This document shows, piece by piece, positions 31,947 through 39,729 of a DNA stretch of 64,000 nucleotides (position 1 is its first letter; each line of letters starts with the position of its first letter). The notes beneath the pieces are model-generated. The model saw only the letters and a list, made by a program, of their open reading frames with translations, was not told the DNA's origin and did no database searches. Both the position numbers and the translations under genes were made by a program. The stretch comes from a virus, in the IMG/VR virus record IMGVR_UViG_3300044712_001062, positions 1-64,000 of that record; one strand, 5' to 3'.

Positions 31947-32831
31947 TTAAATGTATAAATTATAATCCCAACAATCCTTTACCACACCTTCTTCGACTTC
32001 CAATCGAATATCCTCTTCATTAACCTGATATAATCCTGCTTCTTCAGGAGTTTTACAGCACGAACACTTCAAATATTTATTTTCTGTGCATGTTGGTGGA
32101 TATTCCTTGACATTTTGCAAATCATATATTTTTTTCTCCACCGTAGCATCCCGCTTAAAGTCTAAATAATTAATTTCTTTGGTTTGGGGATTAATCAAAC
32201 AACCACAAACAATATCCCAATCTTTGAACTCATCTAAATTTTTCAAGATAATTTTATAAAATGTCAATTCATCCTTGATGTTATCCTGGGTAAACTTACT
32301 TTGTATAGAACTTTTACCCGTCTTATATTCGTCAATAATCAATTGTTTGCGACCTTCTACTACACCATCCACAATTTTATTGAATGTTCGTTCACTCAAG
32401 GTAAAGCCAACATCCTTGGCCATATAAGATAGCATACCAGGAGATACTCTATCATTCCGATCAATGACACCACGAATCTTAAGTCCATGATGATAATACA
32501 TTTGCTCGGTGGATACTGGCAAAAAGTATTCACGACCACCCTTAACCAATCGCTTATATTCTTGATCAATAAACCACTTAAGCATATCAACTTCATATGG
32601 TGCAAATGATGGATGTATGAAACTATACCAATTGACTGGATCTACTTCCAATGCGTATTTGTGGAATGTTTCGGCAAAATTATGAAAACGGCTTCCCACG
32701 GCCATTGAAAAATTCTGCGGATCCTTTTCACCAAGCACATAATTATGATAATATTTTTTTGGACAATACTTCATCAAACTCAAGCGACTTTTGCTTGTAT
32801 AATCCTTATATTGATCTACTTCATCACTCAT
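31947..32831 (-). CDS. PD-(D/E)XK nuclease of the RecB/Cas4-like family
   Basis: 294 residues. N-terminal SKSRLSLMKYCPKKYYHNYV with the family's Cys, GSRFHNFAETFH (GxxxHxxxE), LIIDEYKTGKSS (D/E-x-K core), later helix region, and C-terminal Cys cluster (CTENKYLKCSCC) that could bind Fe-S as in Cas4/AddB proteins. A 5'-3' or end-processing exonuclease acting with the RecA-like ATPase downstream would fit recombination or packaging. No cas1/cas2 or CRISPR array seen, so not CRISPR adaptation on this evidence. Confidence 0.8.
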   Translation of the reverse strand: MSDEVDQYKDYTSKSRLSLMKYCPKKYYHNYVLGEKDPQNFSMAVGSRFHNFAETFHKYALEVDPVNWYSFIHPSFAPYEVDMLKWFIDQEYKRLVKGGREYFLPVSTEQMYYHHGLKIRGVIDRNDRVSPGMLSYMAKDVGFTLSERTFNKIVDGVVEGRKQLIIDEYKTGKSSIQSKFTQDNIKDELTFYKIILKNLDEFKDWDIVCGCLINPQTKEINYLDFKRDATVEKKIYDLQNVKEYPPTCTENKYLKCSCCKTPEEAGLYQVNEEDIRLEVEEGVVKDCWDYNLYI

Positions 32832-32858
32832 GATCGTAAAAAAGATAAATGGAGATGC

Positions 32859-33680
32859 TCAAAAGAACTTTACGCCGGTTCGCTCACTAATAGCAGCCTT
32901 GATAGAATCAAATGTTGGATTCTCAATCTCAAATCCCTTAAGATTACCATAATTAGTGCCAGTCACTTTAAAGATTCGCTTATCTCCAATCATCATGACC
33001 TCGCCATAAAATTCAAAGAGATAACCACTACCTTTCTTTGCATCCATTATTTTGATGCCAGTATCTCCTTCATTATTAAACACACTTTTCATCCACATCG
33101 TGCAAACCAAATTCATCTTCGTTTGCTGGAGTAATTCACCAATGGTAAGATATTTGGCCTTTGCCTTTCCATACTCAAACATATATGGCTTTCCAGTCTT
33201 TGGATCTTTCTTGACAGTTGGTGAGTTTTCAAACCAATCCGCGACCCATTGTGACACCGATGAATAACTATCAAATACAATGGTTCCCTTTTCAAGATTC
33301 TTAACTTTCTGCAAAACATCGTGAATATAATCAATGGCCTTGACCTTATCAAAATCACCATTCTCATCACGAACTTTCTGCATGATATTTACATAATAAA
33401 CATCAGTGAGATCTCCCATCTGTTTAAGTGTAATGTCCTCTTTATTTTCAGTGCTAAAGATGTAAATTGGCCTTGGAACATTAAAAGCCAGCGTACTCTT
33501 GCCGCATTTGTCATCTCCATATATCCCAAGTTTAAAAGATCTCACACCAGGAATATTTACCGCTGGTTCAAAATAATCCCCAAATGGATTAGAAGATCCT
33601 ATACCCTTCTCAACTTTTGGAGAATCAACAACCTTCGATGGCGCTGCCTCCTTAACATCGCTTTCTTCCCATTTCGTCAT
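32859..33680 (-). CDS. Phage RecA-like ATPase (AAA_24/Sak4-type)
   Basis: 273 residues. A disordered N-terminus (1-35), Walker A GDDKCGKST (55-63), YIFSTENK, Walker B GTIVFDSYSSV (about 120-130), a late TIGELLQQTKMNLVCTMW strand and C-terminal lid. Phages with such genes use them for ssDNA annealing/recombination (Sak4) beside SSB and nucleases. The neighbours (nuclease, OB-fold-like protein) support that role. Confidence 0.8.
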   Translation of the reverse strand: MTKWEESDVKEAAPSKVVDSPKVEKGIGSSNPFGDYFEPAVNIPGVRSFKLGIYGDDKCGKSTLAFNVPRPIYIFSTENKEDITLKQMGDLTDVYYVNIMQKVRDENGDFDKVKAIDYIHDVLQKVKNLEKGTIVFDSYSSVSQWVADWFENSPTVKKDPKTGKPYMFEYGKAKAKYLTIGELLQQTKMNLVCTMWMKSVFNNEGDTGIKIMDAKKGSGYLFEFYGEVMMIGDKRIFKVTGTNYGNLKGFEIENPTFDSIKAAISERTGVKFF

Positions 33681-33683
33681 GTT

Positions 33684-33839
33684 AAAATTCCACTACTAAA
33701 TTTTTAGTTTGTAGAATATAATGTTGTCTTTGATTAGATATAAAGATAGTGTATACAATGTAAGTTATAAAAGTTAAAATCGAAAAATAAAATGTTTAAT
33801 CATCAAAGCGCGAAAAAATAATAAAAAAAGTTAAAGTAT
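33684..33839. other. Noncoding gap upstream of the RecA-like gene
   Basis: About 155 bp, A-rich, containing TAATCATCAAAGCGCGAA (about 33797-33814), a near-repeat of the motif at 31874-31891. No ORF or strong stem. Confidence 0.4.
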
Positions 33840-33977
33840 TCAATATGCATAGAGTGCTTTAGTGATGTTCAAAATTGTTGTTGATAAAGTAAGCAACTCA
33901 TCAAAATCACCACTAATTGATTCTCCCTTCATTCTTTCATAAAGAATATTGAGAATTTCATCACCAATATCATTCAT
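33840..33977 (-). CDS. Small hypothetical protein
   Basis: 45 residues, acidic amphipathic helices (DEILNILYERM, DELLTLSTTILNITKAL). ATG 33977. Unknown. Confidence 0.45.
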   Translation of the reverse strand: MNDIGDEILNILYERMKGESISGDFDELLTLSTTILNITKALYAY

Positions 33978-33983
33978 AAAAGT

Positions 33984-34184
33984 TTATTCCTTTAATTTCC
34001 ACTGACCACACTTGAAATTCTGTGGATAATCTTCAATTTGTTCCCATTTAGGATTCAATGTGCATTTAAACCTCTTCGTATTATCACTCCCACCAAATCG
34101 ATGCTCACAAGTAATGCAAAATTTATTACCATTGGTGGCAGCCTTTGCCGCTTCAACCAATTCACTCTCATTTTTAACAGCCAT
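33984..34184 (-). CDS. Small zinc-finger-like protein
   Basis: 66 residues: FCITCEHRFGG, FKCTLNPKW, FKCGQW - four cysteines in C-x2-C...C...C, a small zinc fold. Downstream of the OB-fold-like gene. Unknown. Confidence 0.55.
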   Translation of the reverse strand: MAVKNESELVEAAKAATNGNKFCITCEHRFGGSDNTKRFKCTLNPKWEQIEDYPQNFKCGQWKLKE

Positions 34185-34221
34185 GATATATTACCTTTAT
34201 ATTTTTCAAAAAAATTAAGGA

Positions 34222-35424
34222 TTAGAGCAATCCTTTGTCGCGAAGTCTTTGAAGCACTGCATCTTTACCGGCATCACGGTTACGGATGACTCCCCAAAGT
34301 TCGTAATACTGGATCATTTCATCCTTATCGTTTTTGAACTGCATCTTACGTCCAACAACAACAACTTCATCACCAATGTTCAGTTCTTCAACATCTTCAA
34401 CAACCGGCAGATAATTAGACTTCATTCCAATTCCGCCGATCAGGTCATCACTATTAATTCTGATTCGTGCTGAAAGACCATCGCCCTCAATCTTCTTCTG
34501 CTGGATAGAACCTGAAGTCGCAAATACAGTTCTTGGATCGGCATCCATCAAAGCATTGAGGTCCATCCAGTGTTCAGTAGTCTGAAGCACTCGCATTGCC
34601 GTTTCATATGCCTTGTCGTAAACACCCTTATCTTCATGACCAAGATCAAATATACTCCAGGTCGTCCCATACTTATTTGCATAGAGAATGCTCTTGCGAC
34701 CAACCTTTGGAACATGACGGAAATCCTTGTTATCTCTATCCCATGGCAAGTTCGCAATTACAAAATCTTCCTTATTTTCATCAACAGTCTTAACAATCTT
34801 ACCATCTTTACCGACAGCACACTGTTCAACTGCAGTGATGATCATTGGGACTTTAACACGAAGAACGGTCTCAATTTCCTCGCCAAACTTCTTATTCTCC
34901 TTGGTTACCGTTGCACCACTTTCATCCTTGTAAGTTGTCTCACGCTCGCTTTCCAGGGGAATTGGATAATCCTTACCGTCCTTTGACTTACCAATCTTGA
35001 TTTTACCACTGGTGATCCACTGGTTAATCATTTCTAGATTTGGAGCATGATTCTTCTCTACATACTCACCAGTTTCGACATCCTTCTCTTTCCAAGTTCC
35101 ACCATTCAAATATCTGTAATACCACTTGCGAATGTCATTCTTCTTGTAGTCGTTCTTATCTTCATACTTGGAAACACCAAGAACAATTGCATATAGCCCC
35201 TTGTTCTTACCTTTCTCAAATTCACTCTTCGCGTATTCAAAGCCACTTGGTCTGAACAAACTTGACACATTGGCAGTTACAATTTTCTCAACTTCAGCAT
35301 CGATGTGTTCAGCATCATAAAACGTGGCCAATTCCACCTTAATTTTTGCTGAATATTCTTCGATCTTCTTCTTAACTACAGCCTCATCAACTGTATATCT
35401 CTCGGCAATTGCTTTATAATCCAT
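34222..35424 (-). CDS. Putative OB-fold single-stranded DNA-binding (RPA-like) protein
   Basis: 400 residues, many Lys/Asp/Glu, low Cys. N-terminal helical part (1-60), then two beta-rich regions; the C-terminal region EELNIGDEVVVVGRKMQFKNDKDEMIQYYELWGVI has the strand pattern of an OB fold. Composition and location beside RecA-like ATPase and nuclease fit an RPA/SSB, but no diagnostic motif. It has an unusual ~85-nt leader (35425-35541). No other SSB candidate is visible in the window. Confidence 0.5.
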   Translation of the reverse strand: MDYKAIAERYTVDEAVVKKKIEEYSAKIKVELATFYDAEHIDAEVEKIVTANVSSLFRPSGFEYAKSEFEKGKNKGLYAIVLGVSKYEDKNDYKKNDIRKWYYRYLNGGTWKEKDVETGEYVEKNHAPNLEMINQWITSGKIKIGKSKDGKDYPIPLESERETTYKDESGATVTKENKKFGEEIETVLRVKVPMIITAVEQCAVGKDGKIVKTVDENKEDFVIANLPWDRDNKDFRHVPKVGRKSILYANKYGTTWSIFDLGHEDKGVYDKAYETAMRVLQTTEHWMDLNALMDADPRTVFATSGSIQQKKIEGDGLSARIRINSDDLIGGIGMKSNYLPVVEDVEELNIGDEVVVVGRKMQFKNDKDEMIQYYELWGVIRNRDAGKDAVLQRLRDKGLL

Positions 35425-35541
35425 GATATAGATCCTTAACTTTCTCGATTTCTTACATGCACAATTGAATGTGCGAGGTTTTTAAAACCCAATTTAGTTT
35501 GTGGGTATTACTAATGTTTGTGTTGAAGTTATAAAAAGATG
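35425..35541 (-). promoter_or_regulatory. Structured long leader of the putative OB-fold gene
   Basis: Most genes here are leaderless or have ~15-nt leaders, but the TATA box ttttataac (about 35531-35541) predicts a start near 35509 and a ~85-nt 5' leader. It contains GGTTTTAAAAACC and GCACA-N6-TGTGC inverted repeats. Could serve autoregulation by the ssDNA-binding protein. Confidence 0.35.
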
Positions 35542-35585
35542 ATCATAGATGCCCATTAAAAAGTATAAAATTGTTAAAATTTAAC

Positions 35586-35783
35586 CTAATATTTCTCGAA
35601 CCCGCATACCTTACCAGTTCGATCCACCATTTTTCCCTTCAACGAACAATATGATATAGTGATCAATTTACCACACCTCGAAATATATTCCATGCCAACC
35701 CTATCTATATACCCACAATCACCACAACATGAAGGCCCAACATATTGATCGCTTTGAAATTCAACGCCAATTTGCTCAATCAT
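35586..35783 (-). CDS. Small zinc protein
   Basis: 65 residues from ATG 35783 with AGGTGG upstream. SCCGDCGYIDR and later RCGKL, YCSLKGK, VCGF provide paired cysteines of a zinc ribbon. Follows the neighbour's stop by 8 nt. Unknown. Confidence 0.5.
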   Translation of the reverse strand: MIEQIGVEFQSDQYVGPSCCGDCGYIDRVGMEYISRCGKLITISYCSLKGKMVDRTGKVCGFEKY

Positions 35784-35790
35784 ATTCCAC

Positions 35791-36171
35791 CTATTTTTCA
35801 ATCTTAATTCCAGTATATCGGTAATTTTCAATTCCTTTCATTGCTTCATCAGTTCGCTTCATATAATAAGCCTTGTTGAAAACCTTAACCCTAAACAGCC
35901 AGTGTTCTTGCCTAACCATAATTTCATACAAATAGTGCCTGGCTAAATGTCTTGTTATACCAAACTTATCTATAAAATCAGTAGTTTGAAGCACCCAGTC
36001 CCATTCCCACTCATTATGATAAAAATCCATAAATCTCTGATACAAACTTCCGTCAAAAAAACAGCAAGGAACCAACTCAACTCTTCGTTTCTTACACGAA
36101 CCATCTTCCTTTATATACTTGCAGAACTTACATTGTGGTTCCACGATATTAGTATTTAAGTTCTTCTTCAT
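35791..36171 (-). CDS. Hypothetical protein with Cys-cluster head
   Basis: 126 residues. N-terminal CKFCKYIKEDGSCKKR...CCFF, a zinc-type cluster, then an aromatic, helical body (WEWDWVLQTTDFIDKFGITRHLARHYLYEI) like a helix-turn-helix. Possible DNA- or RNA-binding factor; no known family. Confidence 0.55.
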   Translation of the reverse strand: MKKNLNTNIVEPQCKFCKYIKEDGSCKKRRVELVPCCFFDGSLYQRFMDFYHNEWEWDWVLQTTDFIDKFGITRHLARHYLYEIMVRQEHWLFRVKVFNKAYYMKRTDEAMKGIENYRYTGIKIEK

Positions 36172-36285
36172 TACCTTTATATATCCAATTAATAGTATTT
36201 AAAGTTTACCATCCAATTTATATATAGTAAATGAATTTGACACTTTTATTTAAAGATTGTGCAATGTAATGACCTTAAACACTAC

Positions 36286-36383
36286 ATTTTTATACAAGTT
36301 GTTACATATTTGTATGTGCCACAAGGTAACAAGACTACTAAAGCAAGGAGTGGGATCCTTTCTTTATTTGTTTTGTTTAGAGT
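36286..36383 (+). repeat. Promoter-hairpin element 7 (left border of module 4)
   Basis: TATA 36286-36297, ATTTGTATGTGC 36308-36319, an extended hairpin with CAAGAC/GUUUUG base and about 20 pairs with three mismatches, GTTTAGAGT 36375-36383. The longest stem of the eight copies. Confidence 0.75.
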
Positions 36384-36416
36384 ATGTGGTAATCGACTTG
36401 TTTTCCCGAAATTAAC

Positions 36417-36509
36417 CATGTAGATTACATTCTCCATATGGGCGTGGGGTTTTCCAAGTTTCAAAAAAGTTTGTATATGGGCTTTGAGTTCTCCACATGG
36501 GCATTATAT
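36417..36509 (-). CDS. Possible 30-residue micro-ORF in repeat-rich spacer
   Basis: Thirty residues, Trp/Pro/Tyr-rich. The DNA carries three imperfect copies of CCCATATGGAGAA-like sequence (near 36430-36505), so this may be a decayed promoter/leader repeat rather than a gene. Confidence 0.25.
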
Positions 36510-36517
36510 TTTAGATA

Positions 36518-36826
36518 TTATATTTTTCTTTTTTGGCTTTTGATATTTTTTTGTTTGCGAAGATCGATCATTGTGACATTTGTTGGCGTGGTGAAAGTTT
36601 TGAAACCCCTGCTACACACCGTATGGAAGTAGTTTCGGCTAACCTTGACACTGGGAAACTGCTCAACAAACGCATGGTATATGGCATATTCGACAACTTC
36701 ATCTATATCATATTCAATGCCGAAGTCCCGGACAAAGTCCCTTATGCGTTCGCTCTTGAAGCCTGGGCCATTATCCTCGATGGCCAATGAAGCGAGAAAT
36801 TTGTAAAATTCATCAAGGCGCTCCAA
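36518..36826 (-). CDS. Hypothetical protein of module 4
   Basis: 102 residues, acidic N-terminal two-thirds (DEFYKFLASLAIEDNGPG..., IDEVVEYAIYHAFVEQFPS), basic C-terminus (KQKNIKSQKRKI). The helix-strand alternation could be a small wing-helix fold. Unknown. Confidence 0.5.
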   Translation of the reverse strand: MERLDEFYKFLASLAIEDNGPGFKSERIRDFVRDFGIEYDIDEVVEYAIYHAFVEQFPSVKVSRNYFHTVCSRGFKTFTTPTNVTMIDLRKQKNIKSQKRKI

Positions 36827-36958
36827 AATTATACACCTCGAAATATAAAAATTGAACCTATATTAATCATCTATAGGAAAGTGCTCATTACCTATATATA
36901 AATGTTTGGTAACAATGTTACACGATTATTTACAATTTGTGAGTAAAAAATGAAAAAT

Positions 36959-37378
36959 TTAAATGGTCAATCTGATCATTTCACTCATGCCGAATTTTGT
37001 GTCGTGGTGATATGAGCAAACTTTAGCATTGAATGAGATTTTATCCCCAGGTTTGATATCATTAAGCATTAAATATGAAAGTTGATTGACATTTTGAATG
37101 TAGGTGTGATTAGTCACATATTCACCATCGATCATCAAGTCGCCCACCAGTGCATATTTTGAATTGTTACGGTAATGGACACAACCCTTTTTAATGAATC
37201 GCCCAGTGCAATTTACCCAACCCTTATCAAGGAATTTCTTGAGGTATTCACGGCGCTTAAACGAATCATTAGTCACACTTTCATGAGATCCACAGACACA
37301 CCCGTTAATTTGAAATTCATCCTCGATGGTAGTTTTTCCACATTTTACACATTTGACAATTGGTATGCCTTTAATCAT
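36959..37378 (-). CDS. Zinc-ribbon plus OB-fold-like protein
   Basis: 139 residues: CVKCGKTT...CVCG zinc ribbon (about 10-30), then a beta-rich region with KPGDKISFNAKV typical of OB folds. Could bind nucleic acid, perhaps a mini-RPA-like or TFS-like factor. Second gene of module 4. Confidence 0.5.
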   Translation of the reverse strand: MIKGIPIVKCVKCGKTTIEDEFQINGCVCGSHESVTNDSFKRREYLKKFLDKGWVNCTGRFIKKGCVHYRNNSKYALVGDLMIDGEYVTNHTYIQNVNQLSYLMLNDIKPGDKISFNAKVCSYHHDTKFGMSEMIRLTI

Positions 37379-37459
37379 GAATGAAATGTTAGCAGCAAAA
37401 CTATTTAAGTTTAACTATTTGTATGCGGCAAAAGTTTCCTAACAAAAGATCCCAGAAAT

Positions 37460-37544
37460 ACTCTAAACAAAACGAAAGAAAAGAAATTTCTTCTTTCTGT
37501 CTTGTTCGTGGGGTACATACAAATATATCTTAACTTATATAAAA
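37460..37544 (-). repeat. Promoter-hairpin element 8 (right border of module 4)
   Basis: - strand: TATA 37544-37533, ATTTGTATGTAC 37524-37513 (one change), hairpin with CAAGAC/GUUUUG base, GTTTAGAGT 37468-37460. Its TATA box overlaps the last codons of the gene at 37535-37798, again an abutting border. Confidence 0.75.
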
Positions 37545-37798
37545 ACCTTGTGACACGAAACAGTTTTGTGAGGTGAACGGATATAACAGGCTACATTTCC
37601 ATATTCTACTTTTCGTTTATACCAAATGTCGTATTCGTCTACAAATTTCATTAGATCGCCTGGACAAACTTTAATCCATTTAGGATCTGTTGGTAGTTGA
37701 TCAGAGATAATAATACTTTTATTACTTTCGATTTTTTCAAAGCGAGTTTTGAGATGCTTTAATTTTCCATACTTCAAATTATGAGTAATAATGTTCAT
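37535..37798 (-). CDS. Hypothetical protein ending in element 8
   Basis: 87 residues, basic, with KVCPGDLMKFVDEYD and several Trp/Tyr. Leader has the AACTTGGAGAA box (37804-37814). Its 3' end overlaps the TATA box of element 8, so the C-terminal residues may have been reshaped by element insertion. Confidence 0.5.
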   Translation of the reverse strand: MNIITHNLKYGKLKHLKTRFEKIESNKSIIISDQLPTDPKWIKVCPGDLMKFVDEYDIWYKRKVEYGNVACYIRSPHKTVSCHKVFI

Positions 37799-37815
37799 TT
37801 AGGTTCTCCAAGTTA

Positions 37816-37962
37816 TCAATGTTCAGGCAGTAATTTATATTCAATTTTATTGGTTATATCCCTCATTATCATTTCATAGGATATGCCAAATGTTCGTGAT
37901 AGTCCATAGATGTAGGCTGATGCATTTTCAATCTCATCATTATAAGTTTCGGACTTTAACAT
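37816..37962 (-). CDS. Small hypothetical helical protein
   Basis: 48 residues, helical, containing ASAYIYGLSRTFGISYEMI, a helix-turn-helix-like pattern. ATG 37962. Unknown. Confidence 0.45.
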   Translation of the reverse strand: MLKSETYNDEIENASAYIYGLSRTFGISYEMIMRDITNKIEYKLLPEH

Positions 37963-37973
37963 TGGTGATTACC

Positions 37974-38447
37974 TCATACAAGTATGTTTGAATGATTTCT
38001 ACCAAGATGCCTATCATATTTAACTGGTTCATCGCAGTAAAACATGTCAAGTTCAGAATATTCTGAAAATGTCGTGGTTGTCGATCTACAAGGTTCTTTG
38101 ACATTTTCCAATTTCATTCGCTCGCGATTACTTTTTGCGATTTTTCCATGGCCATTACAAGTTAGGTAATTTTTATCATACCATACTTTAATTTCACTAC
38201 CCAATTTATATTGGTATTGATGAATGCGAGACCAATTACCAGTGGCAAGTTTTACGTGCTTAACTTCATCGCTAACTTTTATTAGCAAGCCTTTGGCAAG
38301 TAACTTACGGTGTAATGATATAGTATATTCACTGTCTAATGTTTCCAAATCGTTGAATGAAAAGGAATTGTTTAGGTATTTTTGGCAAATTTTAGATAAA
38401 ACTTCACTATATATCCAAAATGTATTGCCATGGGGGCGTCCTGCCAT
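37974..38447 (-). CDS. Hypothetical protein with possible winged-helix head
   Basis: 157 residues. Residues 10-75 (ILNNSFSF...LETLDSEYTISLHRKLLAKGLLIKV) look like a winged-helix DNA-binding domain; the C-terminus is polar. Leader carries the AACTTGGAGAA box (38454-38464). A possible viral regulator. Confidence 0.5.
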   Translation of the reverse strand: MAGRPHGNTFWIYSEVLSKICQKYLNNSFSFNDLETLDSEYTISLHRKLLAKGLLIKVSDEVKHVKLATGNWSRIHQYQYKLGSEIKVWYDKNYLTCNGHGKIAKSNRERMKLENVKEPCRSTTTTFSEYSELDMFYCDEPVKYDRHLGRNHSNILV

Positions 38448-38517
38448 TTTAGTTCTCCAAGTTGTAATTTTTTGTCATAAATAAAATAGAGGTGTAATGG
38501 TTATATACTTTTCGATT

Positions 38518-38757
38518 TTATATAACATTAAGGAGGAATTTAAGGCATAAATTGGCTTCATTATTATCTTTACATTTAAATGATAGGAAATTTGAATCAT
38601 CAATTCTATCAGCGCGGATATAAATATGATCTTCGCGGGTTGATAAGGCCAAGATGTCTGAACGTCTAATTACAATGGTTGTTGGGACTGGTGTATTGGT
38701 AATGTCGAATGTTAACCATTTATCATTAGTTTCGATATTTGCAAATGAAAATTCCAT
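38518..38757 (-). CDS. Small PH-like or beta-barrel hypothetical protein
   Basis: 79 residues, beta-rich (FSFANIETNDKWLTFDI, PTTIVIRRSDILAL, HIYIRADRIDD) ending in a helix with NEANLCLKFLLNV, the pattern of a small PH-like fold. AACTTGGAGAA leader at 38764-38774. Confidence 0.5.
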   Translation of the reverse strand: MEFSFANIETNDKWLTFDITNTPVPTTIVIRRSDILALSTREDHIYIRADRIDDSNFLSFKCKDNNEANLCLKFLLNVI

Positions 38758-38877
38758 AATTGGTTCTCCAAGTTATAAAGTTGTACATGTATTGATAAAA
38801 ATACAATGTGTATACATGGTAATGAATGGTTACTATGCATTCACGTAGTAATTATGTTCACGGGTTCATTATACTTT

Positions 38878-39102
38878 TTAAATTTCTTGTTCATCAAATC
38901 TTTCAACATCTTCTTTGTGAAGATAGTATGAAGTATTGATGAATTTTTTAAATGTTTCAAAGTAATCTGGATGAAATGTGATGACTTTAGTAGTATCTGA
39001 ATGTTCTGGGGATTCTTTTACAGTTATTTCAATCATATCTTCATATGTCTGAATTTCAAATTTAAGAGTGCAACCGTAATCAGCATAAATATTATAGTTC
39101 AT
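38878..39102 (-). CDS. Small acidic hypothetical protein
   Basis: 74 residues from ATG 39102 (AACTTGGAGAA at 39107-39117).  Beta strands then Glu/Asp-rich helix. Such small acidic proteins are typical of phage early regions. Unknown. Confidence 0.5.
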   Translation of the reverse strand: MNYNIYADYGCTLKFEIQTYEDMIEITVKESPEHSDTTKVITFHPDYFETFKKFINTSYYLHKEDVERFDEQEI

Positions 39103-39106
39103 AGGG

Positions 39107-39117
39107 TTCTCCAAGTT
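39107..39117 (-). promoter_or_regulatory. Conserved AACTTGGAGAA leader box (representative copy)
   Basis: One of at least nine near-identical boxes placed 5-12 nt before start codons of small genes; others at 15996-16006, 28231-28240, 37804-37814, 38454-38464, 38764-38774, 39699-39709, 51646-51656, 57354-57364, 58364-58374. It includes GGAG of a Shine-Dalgarno site, but the conserved flank (AACTT, AA) goes beyond it. The expected TATA-defined start lies about at the box, so it may be the 5' end of the mRNA. Confidence 0.55.
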
Positions 39118-39150
39118 ATAAAATATAGTTCTTAAAGTATAAAAATCTAA

Positions 39151-39333
39151 TCATTCTATGTAGTTTAATACATGAGATTGTTGCCAGGCTTGAAGATCAA
39201 GGGATTTGCCATTTAAATTGTATAGCGGTTTGAAATTATCGCAGCGGAAAACCTGCAGGATGAATTTTCTATATATAAAATTTTGATCACAATTCTGGCA
39301 TATTTTACAGCATTCAATGGGATATTTAAACAT
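39151..39333 (-). CDS. Small Cys-containing protein
   Basis: 60 residues with ECCKICQNC near the N-terminus, then RCDN; a partial zinc site. Start adjacent to next gene's stop. Unknown. Confidence 0.5.
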   Translation of the reverse strand: MFKYPIECCKICQNCDQNFIYRKFILQVFRCDNFKPLYNLNGKSLDLQAWQQSHVLNYIE

Positions 39334-39531
39334 TTAATTTTCCTTTTTTGATTTTTTTAATTGTTTAATGAGGGGTTTTCGCTTTGGCTTATCCATAACA
39401 TACTTGCACCATGTGTGATCGTTTAATTGTTCAATTAGATGCTCACATCCTTCACAATCGTTAATTCGTTGATTTAGTGATCGCATTGGGCAATAAAGGA
39501 TGTGATTGTGGTAAATTTTATTTTCCAACAT
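39334..39531 (-). CDS. Small zinc-type protein with basic tail
   Basis: 65 residues: YCPMRS, DCEGC, WCKYV give four Cys; C-terminus is KRKPLIKQLKKSKKEN, strongly basic. Possibly nucleic-acid binding. Unknown. Confidence 0.5.
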   Translation of the reverse strand: MLENKIYHNHILYCPMRSLNQRINDCEGCEHLIEQLNDHTWCKYVMDKPKRKPLIKQLKKSKKEN

Positions 39532-39552
39532 AGAGTTTATCCAAGTTGATAG

Positions 39553-39693
39553 TTATTTTGGTTCATAACAATCGGATTCTTCAAGGTTCATATTCGCGTA
39601 TGATTGATTTGTAGATTGTGGGTGTGTCATGTAATTGCGGTAACATGTGGCAAATTTAGGGCAATATACGTTTGTGCATAATGTTAGATCCAT
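39553..39693 (-). CDS. Small Cys-rich protein
   Basis: 46 residues: LCTNVYCPKFATCYR with C-x4-C-x5-C and a later Cys. AACTTGGAGAA leader at 39699-39709. Similar in style to the other one-finger proteins around it. Confidence 0.45.
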   Translation of the reverse strand: MDLTLCTNVYCPKFATCYRNYMTHPQSTNQSYANMNLEESDCYEPK

Positions 39694-39729
39694 AATGGTT
39701 CTCCAAGTTATAGATATATATATGTTTGT

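Noticed and set aside
34222-35424. Annotating the 400-residue protein confidently as RPA
   Set aside because: Only an OB-like C-terminal pattern and location support it; no zinc finger or clear repeats of OB folds, so kept as putative.
36282-36464. 60-residue ORF on the - strand
   Set aside because: Lies across promoter-hairpin element 7 and is antisense to it; its length comes from the element's open frames, and similar shadow ORFs cross other copies (for example 23043-23225).
688-37544. The eight elements as classic insertion sequences or MITEs
   Set aside because: Each has a promoter with fixed spacing and a compensated hairpin; no transposase gene, no target-site duplications seen. Paired orientation fits cassette borders rather than simple transposon copies, though a MITE origin cannot be excluded.
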